64,000 bases of DNA. It comes from Frondihabitans australicus. GTDB lineage: Bacteria; Actinomycetota; Actinomycetes; Actinomycetales; Microbacteriaceae. Numbering within the stretch: position 1 is the stretch's first letter; each line of letters starts with the position of its first letter. Position numbers and translations under genes: made by a program. The stretch spans positions 3,410,001-3,474,000 of the forward strand of contig NZ_RBKS01000001.1 in NCBI RefSeq assembly GCF_003634555.1, in the 5' to 3' direction. Below are positions 1 to 7,719 of this stretch, piece after piece. The notes beneath the pieces are model-generated. The model did no database searches. It was given only the letters and a program-made list of their open reading frames with translations, and had not been told where the DNA came from.

Positions 1-438
1 CAGGATCGCCAGCTCGCACAGCAGCCGGATCCGCGCCTCGGTCGGCAGCGCGCGCACGCGGGTGCGCTCGTGCTCGGCGAGTCCGATGGCGTCGAGCAGG
101 AGCCGCGCATTCTCGCGCGACGACACCTGGTCGGCGAGCGCGAGCTCCTCCCGCACCACGGTCGCGACGGTGAGGTCGGCGAACGGCTCGGCGACGGTCG
201 GCGTGTCGACGAGGGCGAACGCCTCGCGGATCGCGGCGGGGTCGTCGGCGTCGTCGAGGAGCACTCGGCCGGTCTCGGGTCGCATCCTGCCCCCTGCGAT
301 GAGCGAGGCGAGCGTGGGGGCGCCCTCGGTCTCGACCGCGGCCACACCCGGGCGGTCGGCGGTGGCCTCGGCGCTCGTGGCGGGAAGGGCGGCACCGGGG
401 CCGTCGCCGATGCCGATGCTGTCGAGGGTGAGTCTCAC
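1..438 (-). CDS. ABC-transporter ATPase-like protein, C-terminus outside window
   Basis: The first 146 codons of a gene that runs off the left edge. GTG start at 438-436 overlaps the TGA of the upstream TetR gene (GTGA), so the two are probably translationally coupled. The fold order looks like an ABC nucleotide-binding domain: a stretch reading PGVAAV, then LIAGGRMRPETGRVLLDD (the usual segment after Walker A), then a Q-loop-like region and helical segment. The Walker A loop itself is not recognisable: where G-x4-G-K-S/T is expected there is ETEGAPTLAS, with no lysine. TetR/ATPase-like pairs often precede YhgE/Pip-type exporters in this family, but the partner would lie outside the window. 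Function as an ATPase is doubtful; assignment rests on pattern resemblance only. Confidence 0.55.
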   Translation of the reverse strand, partial: MRLTLDSIGIGDGPGAALPATSAEATADRPGVAAVETEGAPTLASLIAGGRMRPETGRVLLDDADDPAAIREAFALVDTPTVAEPFADLTVATVVREELALADQVSSRENARLLLDAIGLAEHERTRVRALPTEARIRLLCELAIL

Positions 439-1103
439 GGGAGGTCTTCTTTCTGAGTGTCGAGAAGCAGGGCGGCCTCGAGGTAGGGCGCGGCCTCGCC
501 GTACGAGAAGCCGGCCATCGAGAGGGCGGAGAGGGCGACGAGTCGCCGCCCCTCGCCGGTGGTGAGCCCGTGCCGGGTCGCCTCGTCGAGCACCGAGATG
601 GCGGCGCTCTCGACGAGTCGCGACAAGCGCTCTGGGTCGATGTCGGTGCGGAACGAGCCCGCCTCGACGCCTCGCTCGACGATCCCCTGCACGTGCTGGC
701 GCAGCGGCGCGAGGGCGTCGCCGACGAGCAGCATGTGGGGCCCGCGCACGGTCACGAGGGCCATGGTGCGCACGTGGTCGACCTCGTTCCAGAGGCGCAC
801 GGCGACCAGGGCGAGCCGGGTCGCAGGATCGGTGGGCTCGTCGGGCGCTCCGTCGCTCACCACGGCCGCGTTGATCCGCGCCGCCCCGTGCAGGGCGAGC
901 TCGCGCAGCAGGTCGTCGCGCGTGGCGAAGTGGCCGTAGACGGCGCGGCGCGAGAGTCCGGCCTCGGCGGCGATGGCGTCGAGGGAGGCACCGGGGTCGC
1001 GATCGAGGAGCGTCGCGGCGGCCCGGATCAGGGACTCGCGGTTCTCGGCGGCGTCGCGGCGGGGGGCGCGGACGCGAGCGGGCGCGTGATCCTGCGAGGT
1101 CAT
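435..1103 (-). CDS. TetR/AcrR family transcriptional regulator
   Basis: 222 aa, normal length for TetR regulators. The N-terminal helix-turn-helix is clear at residues about 22-70: ENRESLIRAAATLL, then LDAIAAEAGLSRRAVYGHFATRDDLL, the family hallmark. The C-terminal all-helical ligand domain is not diagnostic of a ligand. It is the first gene of a leftward unit, its TGA overlapping the GTG of the ATPase-like gene. It is divergent from the large surface-protein gene at 1274, and an imperfect palindrome (1108-1134) lies right upstream of its ATG, which suggests autoregulation. Most likely it represses its own efflux-type operon; control of the divergent surface protein is possible but unproven. 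Confidence 0.9.
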   Translation of the reverse strand: MTSQDHAPARVRAPRRDAAENRESLIRAAATLLDRDPGASLDAIAAEAGLSRRAVYGHFATRDDLLRELALHGAARINAAVVSDGAPDEPTDPATRLALVAVRLWNEVDHVRTMALVTVRGPHMLLVGDALAPLRQHVQGIVERGVEAGSFRTDIDPERLSRLVESAAISVLDEATRHGLTTGEGRRLVALSALSMAGFSYGEAAPYLEAALLLDTQKEDLP

Positions 1104-1107
1104 GCTT

Positions 1108-1134
1108 TGAGTGTACGCCTAAAGTGCACGCTCA
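1108..1134. promoter_or_regulatory. candidate TetR operator
   Basis: Imperfect inverted repeat: TGAGTGTACG and TGCACGCTCA around CCTAAAG, 7 of 10 positions symmetric. It begins 5 nt upstream of the TetR start codon, the place expected for an autoregulatory operator. Inferred from position and symmetry only. Confidence 0.35.
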
Positions 1135-1273
1135 TGTGCAAGTTAAGGATGGGGGTGCAAGTGCCCACACTCCAACAGGGGGCACCCGCACTGGGAGGTC
1201 CGAAACATACCGTGCGGTCAGTAGCGTCTGAGGAATTGTCGTCTGCCGTTGCGAATGTAGGGATTCCACCGAC

Positions 1274-4200
1274 GTGAAGAAAATACTGACGGGGCTGAAG
1301 TACGCCTCCGCCACCGTGGGCGCGCTCGCGCTCGCCTTCGTGAGCCTGACCGTCGTCGGTCAGGCCGAGCCCGCGCAGGCGGCCACCGACGGCCCCGCCT
1401 TCTCGTGCACGGCCGACTTCTATCAGGCGTCCGCGGGCAACATGTACAGGTACTCGCCCTCGTCGAACACCTACACGCTGCTGCCGAACAACAGCACCAT
1501 CGCGAGCCTCAACGGAATCGGCTACAACCCCGCCGACGACTACATCTACGGCGTCTCGGGCTCCACGCTCTACAAGATCGCGAGCGACGGCAGCCACACG
1601 AGCTCCGCCCTGAGCGGCGTCACGGCCCAGAACACGGGTGGTGACTTCATCGCACCGAACCAACTGCTCACCGCGAGCGCGAAGAGCGCCTGGACCAGCA
1701 TCGACGTGACGACCGGAGTCGTGTCGACATACGGCTCGTCGGGCACGTGGGCCGCCTACGACCTCGCCTACAACCCGACGAACGCCACCGTCTACGGCAT
1801 GGGCGGCACGAACATCTACATCGGCGTCGTCAACGCGCAGAGCAACACCGTGACGGTCACGTCGAAGCCCGTCTCGAACTCGGGTGGATCGTCGGGCGAC
1901 TCGTGGGGCGCCGCGTACGTCGACTCCGCCGGTAACACGTACTTCTTCGACAACACGACGCACGCCCTCGTCGAGATCTCCGCGTCCCAGCTCACCCAGG
2001 CGAGCCCCGCCGCGGTGCAGATCACGACGGCCAACTCGCTCAACACCCCGAACGACGGCGCCAGCTGCCCCACCGCCTCGTCGCCGCTCGCTCCGACTTC
2101 CTCGGCGCCGGGGACCTCGGACGTCGGCACCACGACCGCCACGCTCACGGCCACCGTGACGACGGCGAACACCACCGGAGCAGACGTCCCCGCGGGCGGC
2201 ATCCAGTACTGCTACTCGACCAGCGACACGCTGACGAACGGTGCTCTCTCGGACTCTCCGATCTGCTCGGCGACCACGCCGTCGGCGGCCGCCGCGAACT
2301 CGACGACGAACGTGTCGCTCGCCGTGGCCGGCCTGCAGCCGGGCACGACGTACTACACGCAGGTGAAGGCGACGAACTCGCAGGGCCTCACCGGCTACAG
2401 CTCTCTCGGCACCTTCACGACCGACTCGCAGCCGCAGACGCTCCAGGTGCCGACGACGACGTCGATCGGACTGCTCGGCGGCGACCCGTCGATCGGCGAC
2501 AGCGCGACGATGCGAGCCACGATCTCGACCATGCCGTCATCCGGCACCGTGACCTTCACCGACCAGACGACGGGCGCGACCCTCTGCGCCGACGTCGCCG
2601 TCTCGAACGGCTACGCCGACTGCGACTACACGCAGGCCGGCCCGATCGGCTCGCACACCGTGCACGCCGCCTACTCCGGTGACGACGCCGATCTGGCCTC
2701 CGACGGCTCCTCCACCTACCCCGTGGGCAAGACGGCCGCCCCGACCCTCACCGGCACGGCCACGCCGAGCACCGTCGCCTTCGGCTCGACCTCGACCCTC
2801 GCGGCGTCGGGAATCCCCACCGGCTACCCGGGCACGGTGACCTTCTCCGCAGGATCCGCGACGCTCTGCACCGCCACGCTCCCCGCGACCTCCTGCCAGA
2901 CCGCGACCGACCTGGCCGCCTCCGACTACACCGTGACGGCCGCCTACTCGGGCGACGACACCCACACCGGAGCCACGAGCACGTCGTTCGACCTCGCCGT
3001 GACGAAGGCCACAGCCTCCCTCGAGGCGTCGGTCGACTCGAAGTCGTCCGACACGGTGGTCTACGGCACGAAGGCGACGTTCGACTCGACCGGCTTCGCC
3101 GCTGGCTCCATGGGCAAGGTCCAGTACGCCGTCGGCGACACCGTCCTGTGCACGGCGACTCTGCCCACGACGACCTGCCAGTCGTCCGCCACCCTCGTGC
3201 CGGGCACGTACCAGGTCACCGCGAACTACCTGGGCGACGCGAACCACGCCGCCGCCTCCAGCGCCGCCGTGCAGCTCACCGTCGCGAAGGCGTCCTCCAC
3301 CCTCTCCGACACCGTCGACGGCGCTTCGTCGGCCACCGTGCCGTTCGGCTCCGCGGCGACGCTCGCGGCGACCGGCGTCGCTTCCGGCGCGACGGGTACC
3401 GTCGAGTTCACGGACCAGAGCGGGAACCAGCTCTGCATCGCGACGCTGCCCGCGAGCTCCTGCGCCACTGCGGCCACGCTCGCCCCGGGGTCGTATCAGG
3501 TAACTGCGACCTACCTCGGCGACGCGACGCACTCGCCGTCGACCACGGCGGTCACGGCGACGCTCGGCGTGACGAAGGCGGGCGCGCCCGACCTCGGCAC
3601 CACGGTCAACGGGCTCCCGTCGGCCACGACCGTCCACGGCACCGCCGCGCGGCTCACCGCCACCGGCATCCCCGCAGGAGCCACCGGAAAGGTCTCGTTC
3701 GAGCTCGCCGACGGCACGGTCCTCTGCACGGCGACCCTGCCCGACACCTCCTGCGCGACCCCGGCCGGCCTCGCCGGCGGCAGCTACGCGGTGACCGCGC
3801 ACTACTCGGGCGACGACAACCACTCGGCCGCGGTCGGGCCCGTGATCCGTCTCACCGTGGCGCCGCAGAGCACCGTCGTGAAGGGTGCCGCTGCTCCTGC
3901 GCCCGCCGGCTCGGCCATGACGACCTCGACCGGCACGACGCTGACCGCGAAGGGCCTGCCCGCAGGAGCCACCGGAACGGTCACGTTCAGCCTGCCCGAC
4001 GGCACCGTGCTGTGCACCGCGACGCTGCCCGACACCTCGTGCTCGACCACCGACCTCGCGGCCGGAACCCACAGCGTCGTCGTGTCGTACTCGGGTGACC
4101 CCTCGTTCGCGGCCAGCCGGTCGACCGTCTCGGTGACCGTGCCCGCGACGGCCGTGGCGGCCGCAGGATCAGCGCTCGCCTTCACGGGCTCCGAGTCGGT

Positions 4201-4297
4201 CGGCCCCTGGCTCGCCGCCGGGGTGCTCCTGCTGCTGCTCGGCGGAGTGCTCGCGATCGGCTCGCGTCGCCGCCGCGGGGGCGCGCACCGCGCCTGA
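1274..4297 (+). CDS. large sortase-anchored surface protein with six Ig-like repeats
   Basis: 1007 aa, GTG start. Signal peptide residues about 1-36 (ends QAEPAQA). Residues about 40-270 resemble a beta-propeller lectin/DUF6923-like region (repeated YNPxxxxxYG phrases). About 275-385 is a fibronectin-III-like domain ending LAVAGLQPGTTYY. Then six Ig-like (Big_3_5 type) repeats to about residue 950, five of them carrying a cysteine pair in the phrase LC-x-ATLP-x-x-SC and most ending YSGD or YLGD plus x-x-H. The C-terminus has LAFTGSE, one membrane helix and SRRRRGG, a LAxTG sortase signal of the class-E type. Probably a stalk displaying the N-terminal propeller, perhaps for adhesion. No obvious Shine-Dalgarno at this GTG. 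The second LAFTGSE protein is at 35356-36807. Confidence 0.85.
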   Translation: MKKILTGLKYASATVGALALAFVSLTVVGQAEPAQAATDGPAFSCTADFYQASAGNMYRYSPSSNTYTLLPNNSTIASLNGIGYNPADDYIYGVSGSTLYKIASDGSHTSSALSGVTAQNTGGDFIAPNQLLTASAKSAWTSIDVTTGVVSTYGSSGTWAAYDLAYNPTNATVYGMGGTNIYIGVVNAQSNTVTVTSKPVSNSGGSSGDSWGAAYVDSAGNTYFFDNTTHALVEISASQLTQASPAAVQITTANSLNTPNDGASCPTASSPLAPTSSAPGTSDVGTTTATLTATVTTANTTGADVPAGGIQYCYSTSDTLTNGALSDSPICSATTPSAAAANSTTNVSLAVAGLQPGTTYYTQVKATNSQGLTGYSSLGTFTTDSQPQTLQVPTTTSIGLLGGDPSIGDSATMRATISTMPSSGTVTFTDQTTGATLCADVAVSNGYADCDYTQAGPIGSHTVHAAYSGDDADLASDGSSTYPVGKTAAPTLTGTATPSTVAFGSTSTLAASGIPTGYPGTVTFSAGSATLCTATLPATSCQTATDLAASDYTVTAAYSGDDTHTGATSTSFDLAVTKATASLEASVDSKSSDTVVYGTKATFDSTGFAAGSMGKVQYAVGDTVLCTATLPTTTCQSSATLVPGTYQVTANYLGDANHAAASSAAVQLTVAKASSTLSDTVDGASSATVPFGSAATLAATGVASGATGTVEFTDQSGNQLCIATLPASSCATAATLAPGSYQVTATYLGDATHSPSTTAVTATLGVTKAGAPDLGTTVNGLPSATTVHGTAARLTATGIPAGATGKVSFELADGTVLCTATLPDTSCATPAGLAGGSYAVTAHYSGDDNHSAAVGPVIRLTVAPQSTVVKGAAAPAPAGSAMTTSTGTTLTAKGLPAGATGTVTFSLPDGTVLCTATLPDTSCSTTDLAAGTHSVVVSYSGDPSFAASRSTVSVTVPATAVAAAGSALAFTGSESVGPWLAAGVLLLLLGGVLAIGSRRRRGGAHRA

Positions 4298-4308
4298 CGC
4301 TGACACGT

Positions 4309-4342
4309 CGAGGGCCCCGCACCGTGTGGTGCGAGGCCCTCG
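4309..4342 (+). terminator. hairpin terminator after the surface-protein gene
   Basis: Perfect 8-bp outer stem CGAGGGCC/GGCCCTCG with an inner stem GCACC/GGTGC, starting 11 nt after the stop. A near-identical hairpin follows rtcB at 5843-5876. No clear U-tract. Confidence 0.7.
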
Positions 4343-4372
4343 GCATCTACGCCGCAGATCTGAGAGAGCCTC

Positions 4373-4402
4373 TTCCGTTCCGCGACGGAGCACCGCTAGG
4401 CT
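4373..4402 (+). promoter_or_regulatory. possible promoter of the 26-codon gene
   Basis: TAGGCT at 4397-4402 is a good actinobacterial -10; the upstream TTCCGT (4373-4378) is a weak -35 at 18 nt. A small hairpin (CGTGCCG/CGGCACG, 4411-4428) sits between it and the ribosome binding site of the small gene. Inferred. Confidence 0.35.
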
Positions 4403-4448
4403 CGGTTCTCCGTGCCGATCCCGGCACGTGCCCCCGGAAGGAGTCGTC

Positions 4449-4529
4449 ATGGCGAAACAACGCCTGATGCACCCGCGCTATGAGCTCGAGCTCAACCAGC
4501 GCGACTTCCGCGAACCCATTTCGGGCTAG
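4449..4529 (+). CDS. 26-aa small protein, unknown function
   Basis: Short ORF beginning MAKQRLMHPRYELEL and ending FREPISG. It is too short for routine gene callers but has the parts of a real gene: a -10-like TAGGCT at 4397, a strong Shine-Dalgarno GGAAGGAG at 4435-4442 six bases from the ATG, and a GC-rich hairpin with a pyrimidine-rich tail after the stop (4559-4592). The peptide is polar and charged (basic start, acidic middle) with no signal peptide or membrane segment. It lies alone between two terminators, 140 nt before rtcB. I do not recognise a family. It could be a small protein or a leader peptide; its own terminator favours an independent unit. Confidence 0.55.
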   Translation: MAKQRLMHPRYELELNQRDFREPISG

Positions 4530-4558
4530 GGCCCCTCGCCGACCACGTGTCGGCATCC

Positions 4559-4592
4559 GCCCCGGCCCGTCATGAGGCCCGGGGCTTCTCGT
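4559..4592 (+). terminator. terminator after the 26-codon gene
   Basis: Stem GCCCCGG (4559-4565) with CCGGGGC (4579-4585), further pairing possible inside, then TTCTCGTTCT. The only hairpin in this part of the window followed by a T-rich run. Confidence 0.6.
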
Positions 4593-4671
4593 TCTGTTCG
4601 ACCACTGCAGGGTCGAGCCGGATGCGCCTCCCCGGGTGCATCCCGCTCCACCTCACAGAATCGAAAGGACA

Positions 4672-5838
4672 ATGAAGAAGATCACGAACCGGCTCATCAG
4701 CTGGGCGAGCATCCTCGAAGAGAACACCGAGGCCCAGGCTCGCACCACGTCGACGATGCCCTTCATCTTTCCGCACCTGGCGCTCATGCCCGATGCCCAC
4801 CTGGGCCTCGGCGCGACCGTCGGGTCGGTCATCCCGACCCTCGGCGCGGTCATGCCGGCTGCCGTCGGCGTCGACATCGGCTGCGGCATGATCGCCGTCA
4901 AGACGCAGTTCACGGCGTCCGACCTCCCGACCGATCGGAAGCCGGTCCGGGAGGCGATCGAGCGCGCCGTGCCGACGTCGGCGGGCTCGTACAACAGCAA
5001 GATCGTGGCCACCGCCGAGCCTCGAGTCGCCGAGCTCACCGCGAAGGCGGAGGCCGCGGGATTCGACCCCGGTCAGTACGCCGGCAACTGGGCTCTGCAG
5101 CTCGGCACCCTCGGCTCCGGCAACCACTTCATCGAGATCTCGCTCGACGAGAACGACGACGTGTGGCTGTTCCTGCACTCGGGGAGCCGGGGAGTGGGCA
5201 ACAGGATCGCGCAGAACCACATCAAGGTGGCCAAGTCGCTGATGAAGCGCTACTGGATCACGCTGCCCGACGACGACCTCGCGTACCTGGTCGAGGGCAC
5301 GCGGGAGTTCGGCCGGTACATCTCGGAGCTGAACTGGGCGCAGCACTTCGCCCTGCTCAACCGCGAGGAGATGATGGACCGCGTCGTCAGGCAGGTCTCG
5401 GAGTGGGTCGGGACGCCCGTGCAGGAGCTCGAGCGGATCAACACGCACCACAACTTCACGCAGAAGGAGCACCACTTCGGGCGTGACGTCTGGCTGTCGC
5501 GGAAGGGCGCGATCTCGGCGCGGAAGGGTGAGGCCGGGCTGATCCCCGGCTCGATGGGCACGGCGTCGTACGTGGTCGAGGGCCTCGGTAACCCGGTCGC
5601 GCTCGAGTCGTCGCCGCACGGCGCGGGCCGGCAGTACTCGCGGTCGAAGGCCCGGAAGACCTTCACGCACGAGCAGCTGCGGGAGGCGATGGTCGGGATC
5701 GAATTCCGCGACACCGACGCGTTCCTCGACGAGATCCCGCAGGCGTACAAGCCGATCGACCAGGTGATGGCGGACGCCGCCGAGCTGGTGTCGATCCGGC
5801 ACACGCTGTGGCAGATCGTCAACGTGAAGGGCGACTGA
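4672..5838 (+). CDS. rtcB: RtcB family RNA ligase
   Basis: 388 aa. RtcB joins 2',3'-cyclic phosphate or 3'-phosphate RNA ends to 5'-OH ends using GTP and Mn2+, acting in tRNA or rRNA repair. Visible motifs in order: MPDAHLGLGATVG, the metal-binding GVDIGCGM, GSGNHFIEI, HSGSRGVG, NTHHNFTQKEHHFG, RKGAISARKGEAGLIPGSMG and ESSPHGAGR, which holds the histidine that is guanylylated. ATG at 4672 is chosen over the longer in-frame ATG at 4636 because AAAGGA sits 2-7 nt upstream and the protein then starts MKKITNRLISWA, as in short actinobacterial RtcB. It stands alone with a hairpin at 5843. No Archease gene is adjacent. Confidence 0.95.
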   Translation: MKKITNRLISWASILEENTEAQARTTSTMPFIFPHLALMPDAHLGLGATVGSVIPTLGAVMPAAVGVDIGCGMIAVKTQFTASDLPTDRKPVREAIERAVPTSAGSYNSKIVATAEPRVAELTAKAEAAGFDPGQYAGNWALQLGTLGSGNHFIEISLDENDDVWLFLHSGSRGVGNRIAQNHIKVAKSLMKRYWITLPDDDLAYLVEGTREFGRYISELNWAQHFALLNREEMMDRVVRQVSEWVGTPVQELERINTHHNFTQKEHHFGRDVWLSRKGAISARKGEAGLIPGSMGTASYVVEGLGNPVALESSPHGAGRQYSRSKARKTFTHEQLREAMVGIEFRDTDAFLDEIPQAYKPIDQVMADAAELVSIRHTLWQIVNVKGD

Positions 5839-5842
5839 TGCG

Positions 5843-5876
5843 CGAGGGCCCCGCACCGTGTGGTGCGGGGCCCTCG
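5843..5876 (+). terminator. hairpin terminator after rtcB
   Basis: CGAGGGCC/GGCCCTCG stem with inner GCACC/GGTGC, four bases after the rtcB stop. It shares 24 consecutive bases with the hairpin at 4309-4332. May also serve the convergent gene at 5894. Confidence 0.75.
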
Positions 5877-5893
5877 TGTGAAGGTGCGGCAGC

Positions 5894-6628
5894 TCAGACG
5901 GCGGCGCGCACCACGATCGGGAAGTGGTCGGACGCACCCTTCGGCAGAGCGCGGAGCTCACCGAGCGTCGCCCCGATCGACGTGACCACGTCGAACTTGC
6001 CGCGCACCACGCCGTAGTTACGGTACGTGCCCGACGACGGCCGCGTGAGCGTGTGGCCGGTGCCGACGAGCATCTTCGCCAGGCCGCCGGCGAACCACGG
6101 GTAGTTGTAGTCGCCGATCATGATGTGCGGCAGGCCCTCGCCGAGGTCGGCGAGGTGGTCGTGCGCGGCTCGGATCTGCGCGCGACGGACCGAGTTGCGG
6201 GCGCTGAGCGGAGCGGCGTGGAACGACGCCACCACGAACTCGCGCGACGTCGACCGGTCCAGCAGGCGCGCGGCGACGAGACGCTCGGCCGTCGGCGACA
6301 TGACGCGGTCGTGCATCGACTTGCCGAGGGCGATGGTGCGGGTGTCGACGACGGCGAATCTCTCGTCGCGGCTGTAGATCGCGAGGCCCAGCCGGTTCGC
6401 CCCGGTCGCCACGACGCGGTGGAGACCGTGCAGGGTCTCGGGAAGAGCCGCGGTGGTGGCCTCCTGCAGGCACAGGATGTCGGCATCCTGCGTCTCGACC
6501 AGATGCCCGAGTTCGGAGGCGCCCTTGTTGTGCCAGAGGTTGTAGCTGACGATCGTGAAAGCGTGGGGGTGATGCGGCTCGTCGGGGCCGGGAGCGGACG
6601 ACGACGGGCTGGGGGAGGTTCGGGACAC
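5894..6628 (-). CDS. endonuclease/exonuclease/phosphatase family protein
   Basis: 244 aa from a GTG at 6628 (TTG at 6631 is adjacent), with GGAAGG a few bases upstream. EEP-fold signatures: FTIVSYNLWHNKGA at the start, LCLQE about residue 60, FHAAPLSARNSVRRAQ in the middle, HIMIGDYNYPW and the closing GASDHFPIV, which supplies the catalytic Asp-His. These are the metal and phosphate residues of DNase I/sphingomyelinase-like phosphohydrolases. No signal peptide, so probably cytoplasmic; substrate unknown. It is convergent with rtcB, and its start is separated from the divergent uspA by 147 nt. The much longer ORF upstream in frame is antisense to uspA and is not credible. Confidence 0.85.
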   Translation of the reverse strand: MSRTSPSPSSSAPGPDEPHHPHAFTIVSYNLWHNKGASELGHLVETQDADILCLQEATTAALPETLHGLHRVVATGANRLGLAIYSRDERFAVVDTRTIALGKSMHDRVMSPTAERLVAARLLDRSTSREFVVASFHAAPLSARNSVRRAQIRAAHDHLADLGEGLPHIMIGDYNYPWFAGGLAKMLVGTGHTLTRPSSGTYRNYGVVRGKFDVVTSIGATLGELRALPKGASDHFPIVVRAAV

Positions 6629-6775
6629 CAAGGTTCCTTCCGGGAGGGCTCTGCAACCGTATTCGGAGCGGACCCCGGATGCGAGGTGCCGCGCAGACGA
6701 ACGGGTGTCGAGTGCCCTAATCTTTGGCCAGAGCGAGCGCGCCTGGTCGCGCCTGAGCACTCCGGAGGTGGGCGC

Positions 6776-7279
6776 ATGAGCAATCCGCTGATCGTCGTCG
6801 GCGTCACGTCGCACCAGTCGTCGGCCGTGATCGACCAGGCCCTCGTCTTCGCCCGGAAGTTCGACGCGACCCTCCTGTGCGTCCACGTCGACGCCTCGCG
6901 CTTCGTCGTCGAGACCCGCGACGACGGCACGGTCGTCGCGGCGCCGTACGACCCCGACGCCGGCGAGGCCATCGACGAGGTCATGGACCCAGCGATCGTC
7001 GAGCGCGCCGGCGCCCAGGCGGCCGCGGCGTCGACGCTCATCGAGTTCCTCGAGACCGCCGGCGACCCCGCGCGCACCCTCGGCCGCATCGCCGACGAAC
7101 GCGACGCCGCCCTCATCGTCGTCGGCGCCCGCCGTGCGTCGCTCGGCGGCAGCATCCGCGAGTTCTTCGCACGCTCGGTCGCGGCGAACCTCACGCATCG
7201 TCAGACCCGCCCGGTCGTCGTGGTCCCGGTCGAGACCGTCGGCCCGAAGGACGCCCTGCCGTGGGACGAAGCGCGGTGA
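6776..7279 (+). CDS. universal stress protein, UspA family
   Basis: 167 aa, one Usp domain. It starts MSNPLIVVGVTSHQSSAVIDQAL and has the Rossmann-like alternation; near the end is LIVVGARRASLGGSIREFFARSVAANLTHRQTRPVVVVP, with the G-2x-G-9x-G(S/T)-like ATP-loop region only partly kept (GARRASLGGSIRE). Strong GGAGGT at 6763 with 7-nt spacing supports the ATG. Its TGA overlaps the GTG of the fluoride channel gene, so it is the first gene of a uspA-crcB-crcB operon. The link of a stress protein to fluoride export is contextual inference. Confidence 0.88.
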   Translation: MSNPLIVVGVTSHQSSAVIDQALVFARKFDATLLCVHVDASRFVVETRDDGTVVAAPYDPDAGEAIDEVMDPAIVERAGAQAAAASTLIEFLETAGDPARTLGRIADERDAALIVVGARRASLGGSIREFFARSVAANLTHRQTRPVVVVPVETVGPKDALPWDEAR

Positions 7280-7719
7280 GGCCGCTTCACCAGAGGCCGT
7301 CTCTGATCCTGCTGGTCGCCCTCGGCGGAGCCTTCGGCACGGGTGTCCGCGAGGCGCTCGCCCTCGCCTGGCCGGCCTCGACGACGGGCTTCCCGTTCAC
7401 GGTCTTCGTGATCAACGTCGTGGGGGCGTTCGCCCTCGGCCTGCTGCTCGAGACCCTCACCCGGCGCGGGGCCGACGAAGGCGGTCGCAGGATCGCCCGA
7501 CTCGCCCTCGGCACCGGTGTGCTCGGCGGCTTCACCACCTACAGCTCCCTCGCCACCGACGTCGCCTCCCGACTGCCGCACGCGACCGGAGTCGCCCTCG
7601 GCTACGCCGCGGCGTCGCTCGTGCTCGGCGCTCTGGCCGCGTTCGCCGGAGTCGCCGTGGCCGCCGCCGCGAGGTCCGCGGGCGCATCCCGTCGCCGCGT
7701 CCCGGAGACCACCCCGTGA
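7276..7719 (+). CDS. crcB: fluoride ion channel CrcB/Fluc, subunit 1
   Basis: 147 aa, four hydrophobic helices. Fluc signatures: LGGAFGTGVREAL, INVVGAFALG and GVLGGFTTYSSLA, whose Phe and Thr line the fluoride pores. Fluc channels are dual-topology dimers that export toxic F-; many Gram-positives encode two different subunits side by side that form a heterodimer, and that arrangement is present here with the next gene. GTG start overlaps the uspA stop (GTGA) and its own TGA overlaps the next GTG. No fluoride riboswitch was found upstream of the operon. Confidence 0.92.
   Translation: MRPLHQRPSLILLVALGGAFGTGVREALALAWPASTTGFPFTVFVINVVGAFALGLLLETLTRRGADEGGRRIARLALGTGVLGGFTTYSSLATDVASRLPHATGVALGYAAASLVLGALAAFAGVAVAAAARSAGASRRRVPETTP

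Noticed and set aside
2537-4072. 511-codon minus-strand ORF antisense to the surface-protein repeats
   Set aside because: Arg/Gly-rich translation without domains, produced by GC-rich repeat DNA; the plus-strand protein has a clear signal peptide, domains and anchor. The same reasoning removes other long antisense frames, e.g. 13-14.7 kb and 39.2-40.8 kb.
4309-5876. Terminal repeats of an insertion element around rtcB
   Set aside because: The two hairpins are palindromes in direct order, and only rtcB and a 26-codon gene lie between; no transposase or target duplication seen.
6640-6775. Fluoride riboswitch before uspA-crcB
   Set aside because: Looked for the GGNGATGG...CTGATG-type core because crcB is often under one; no match in this gap or in front of either crcB.
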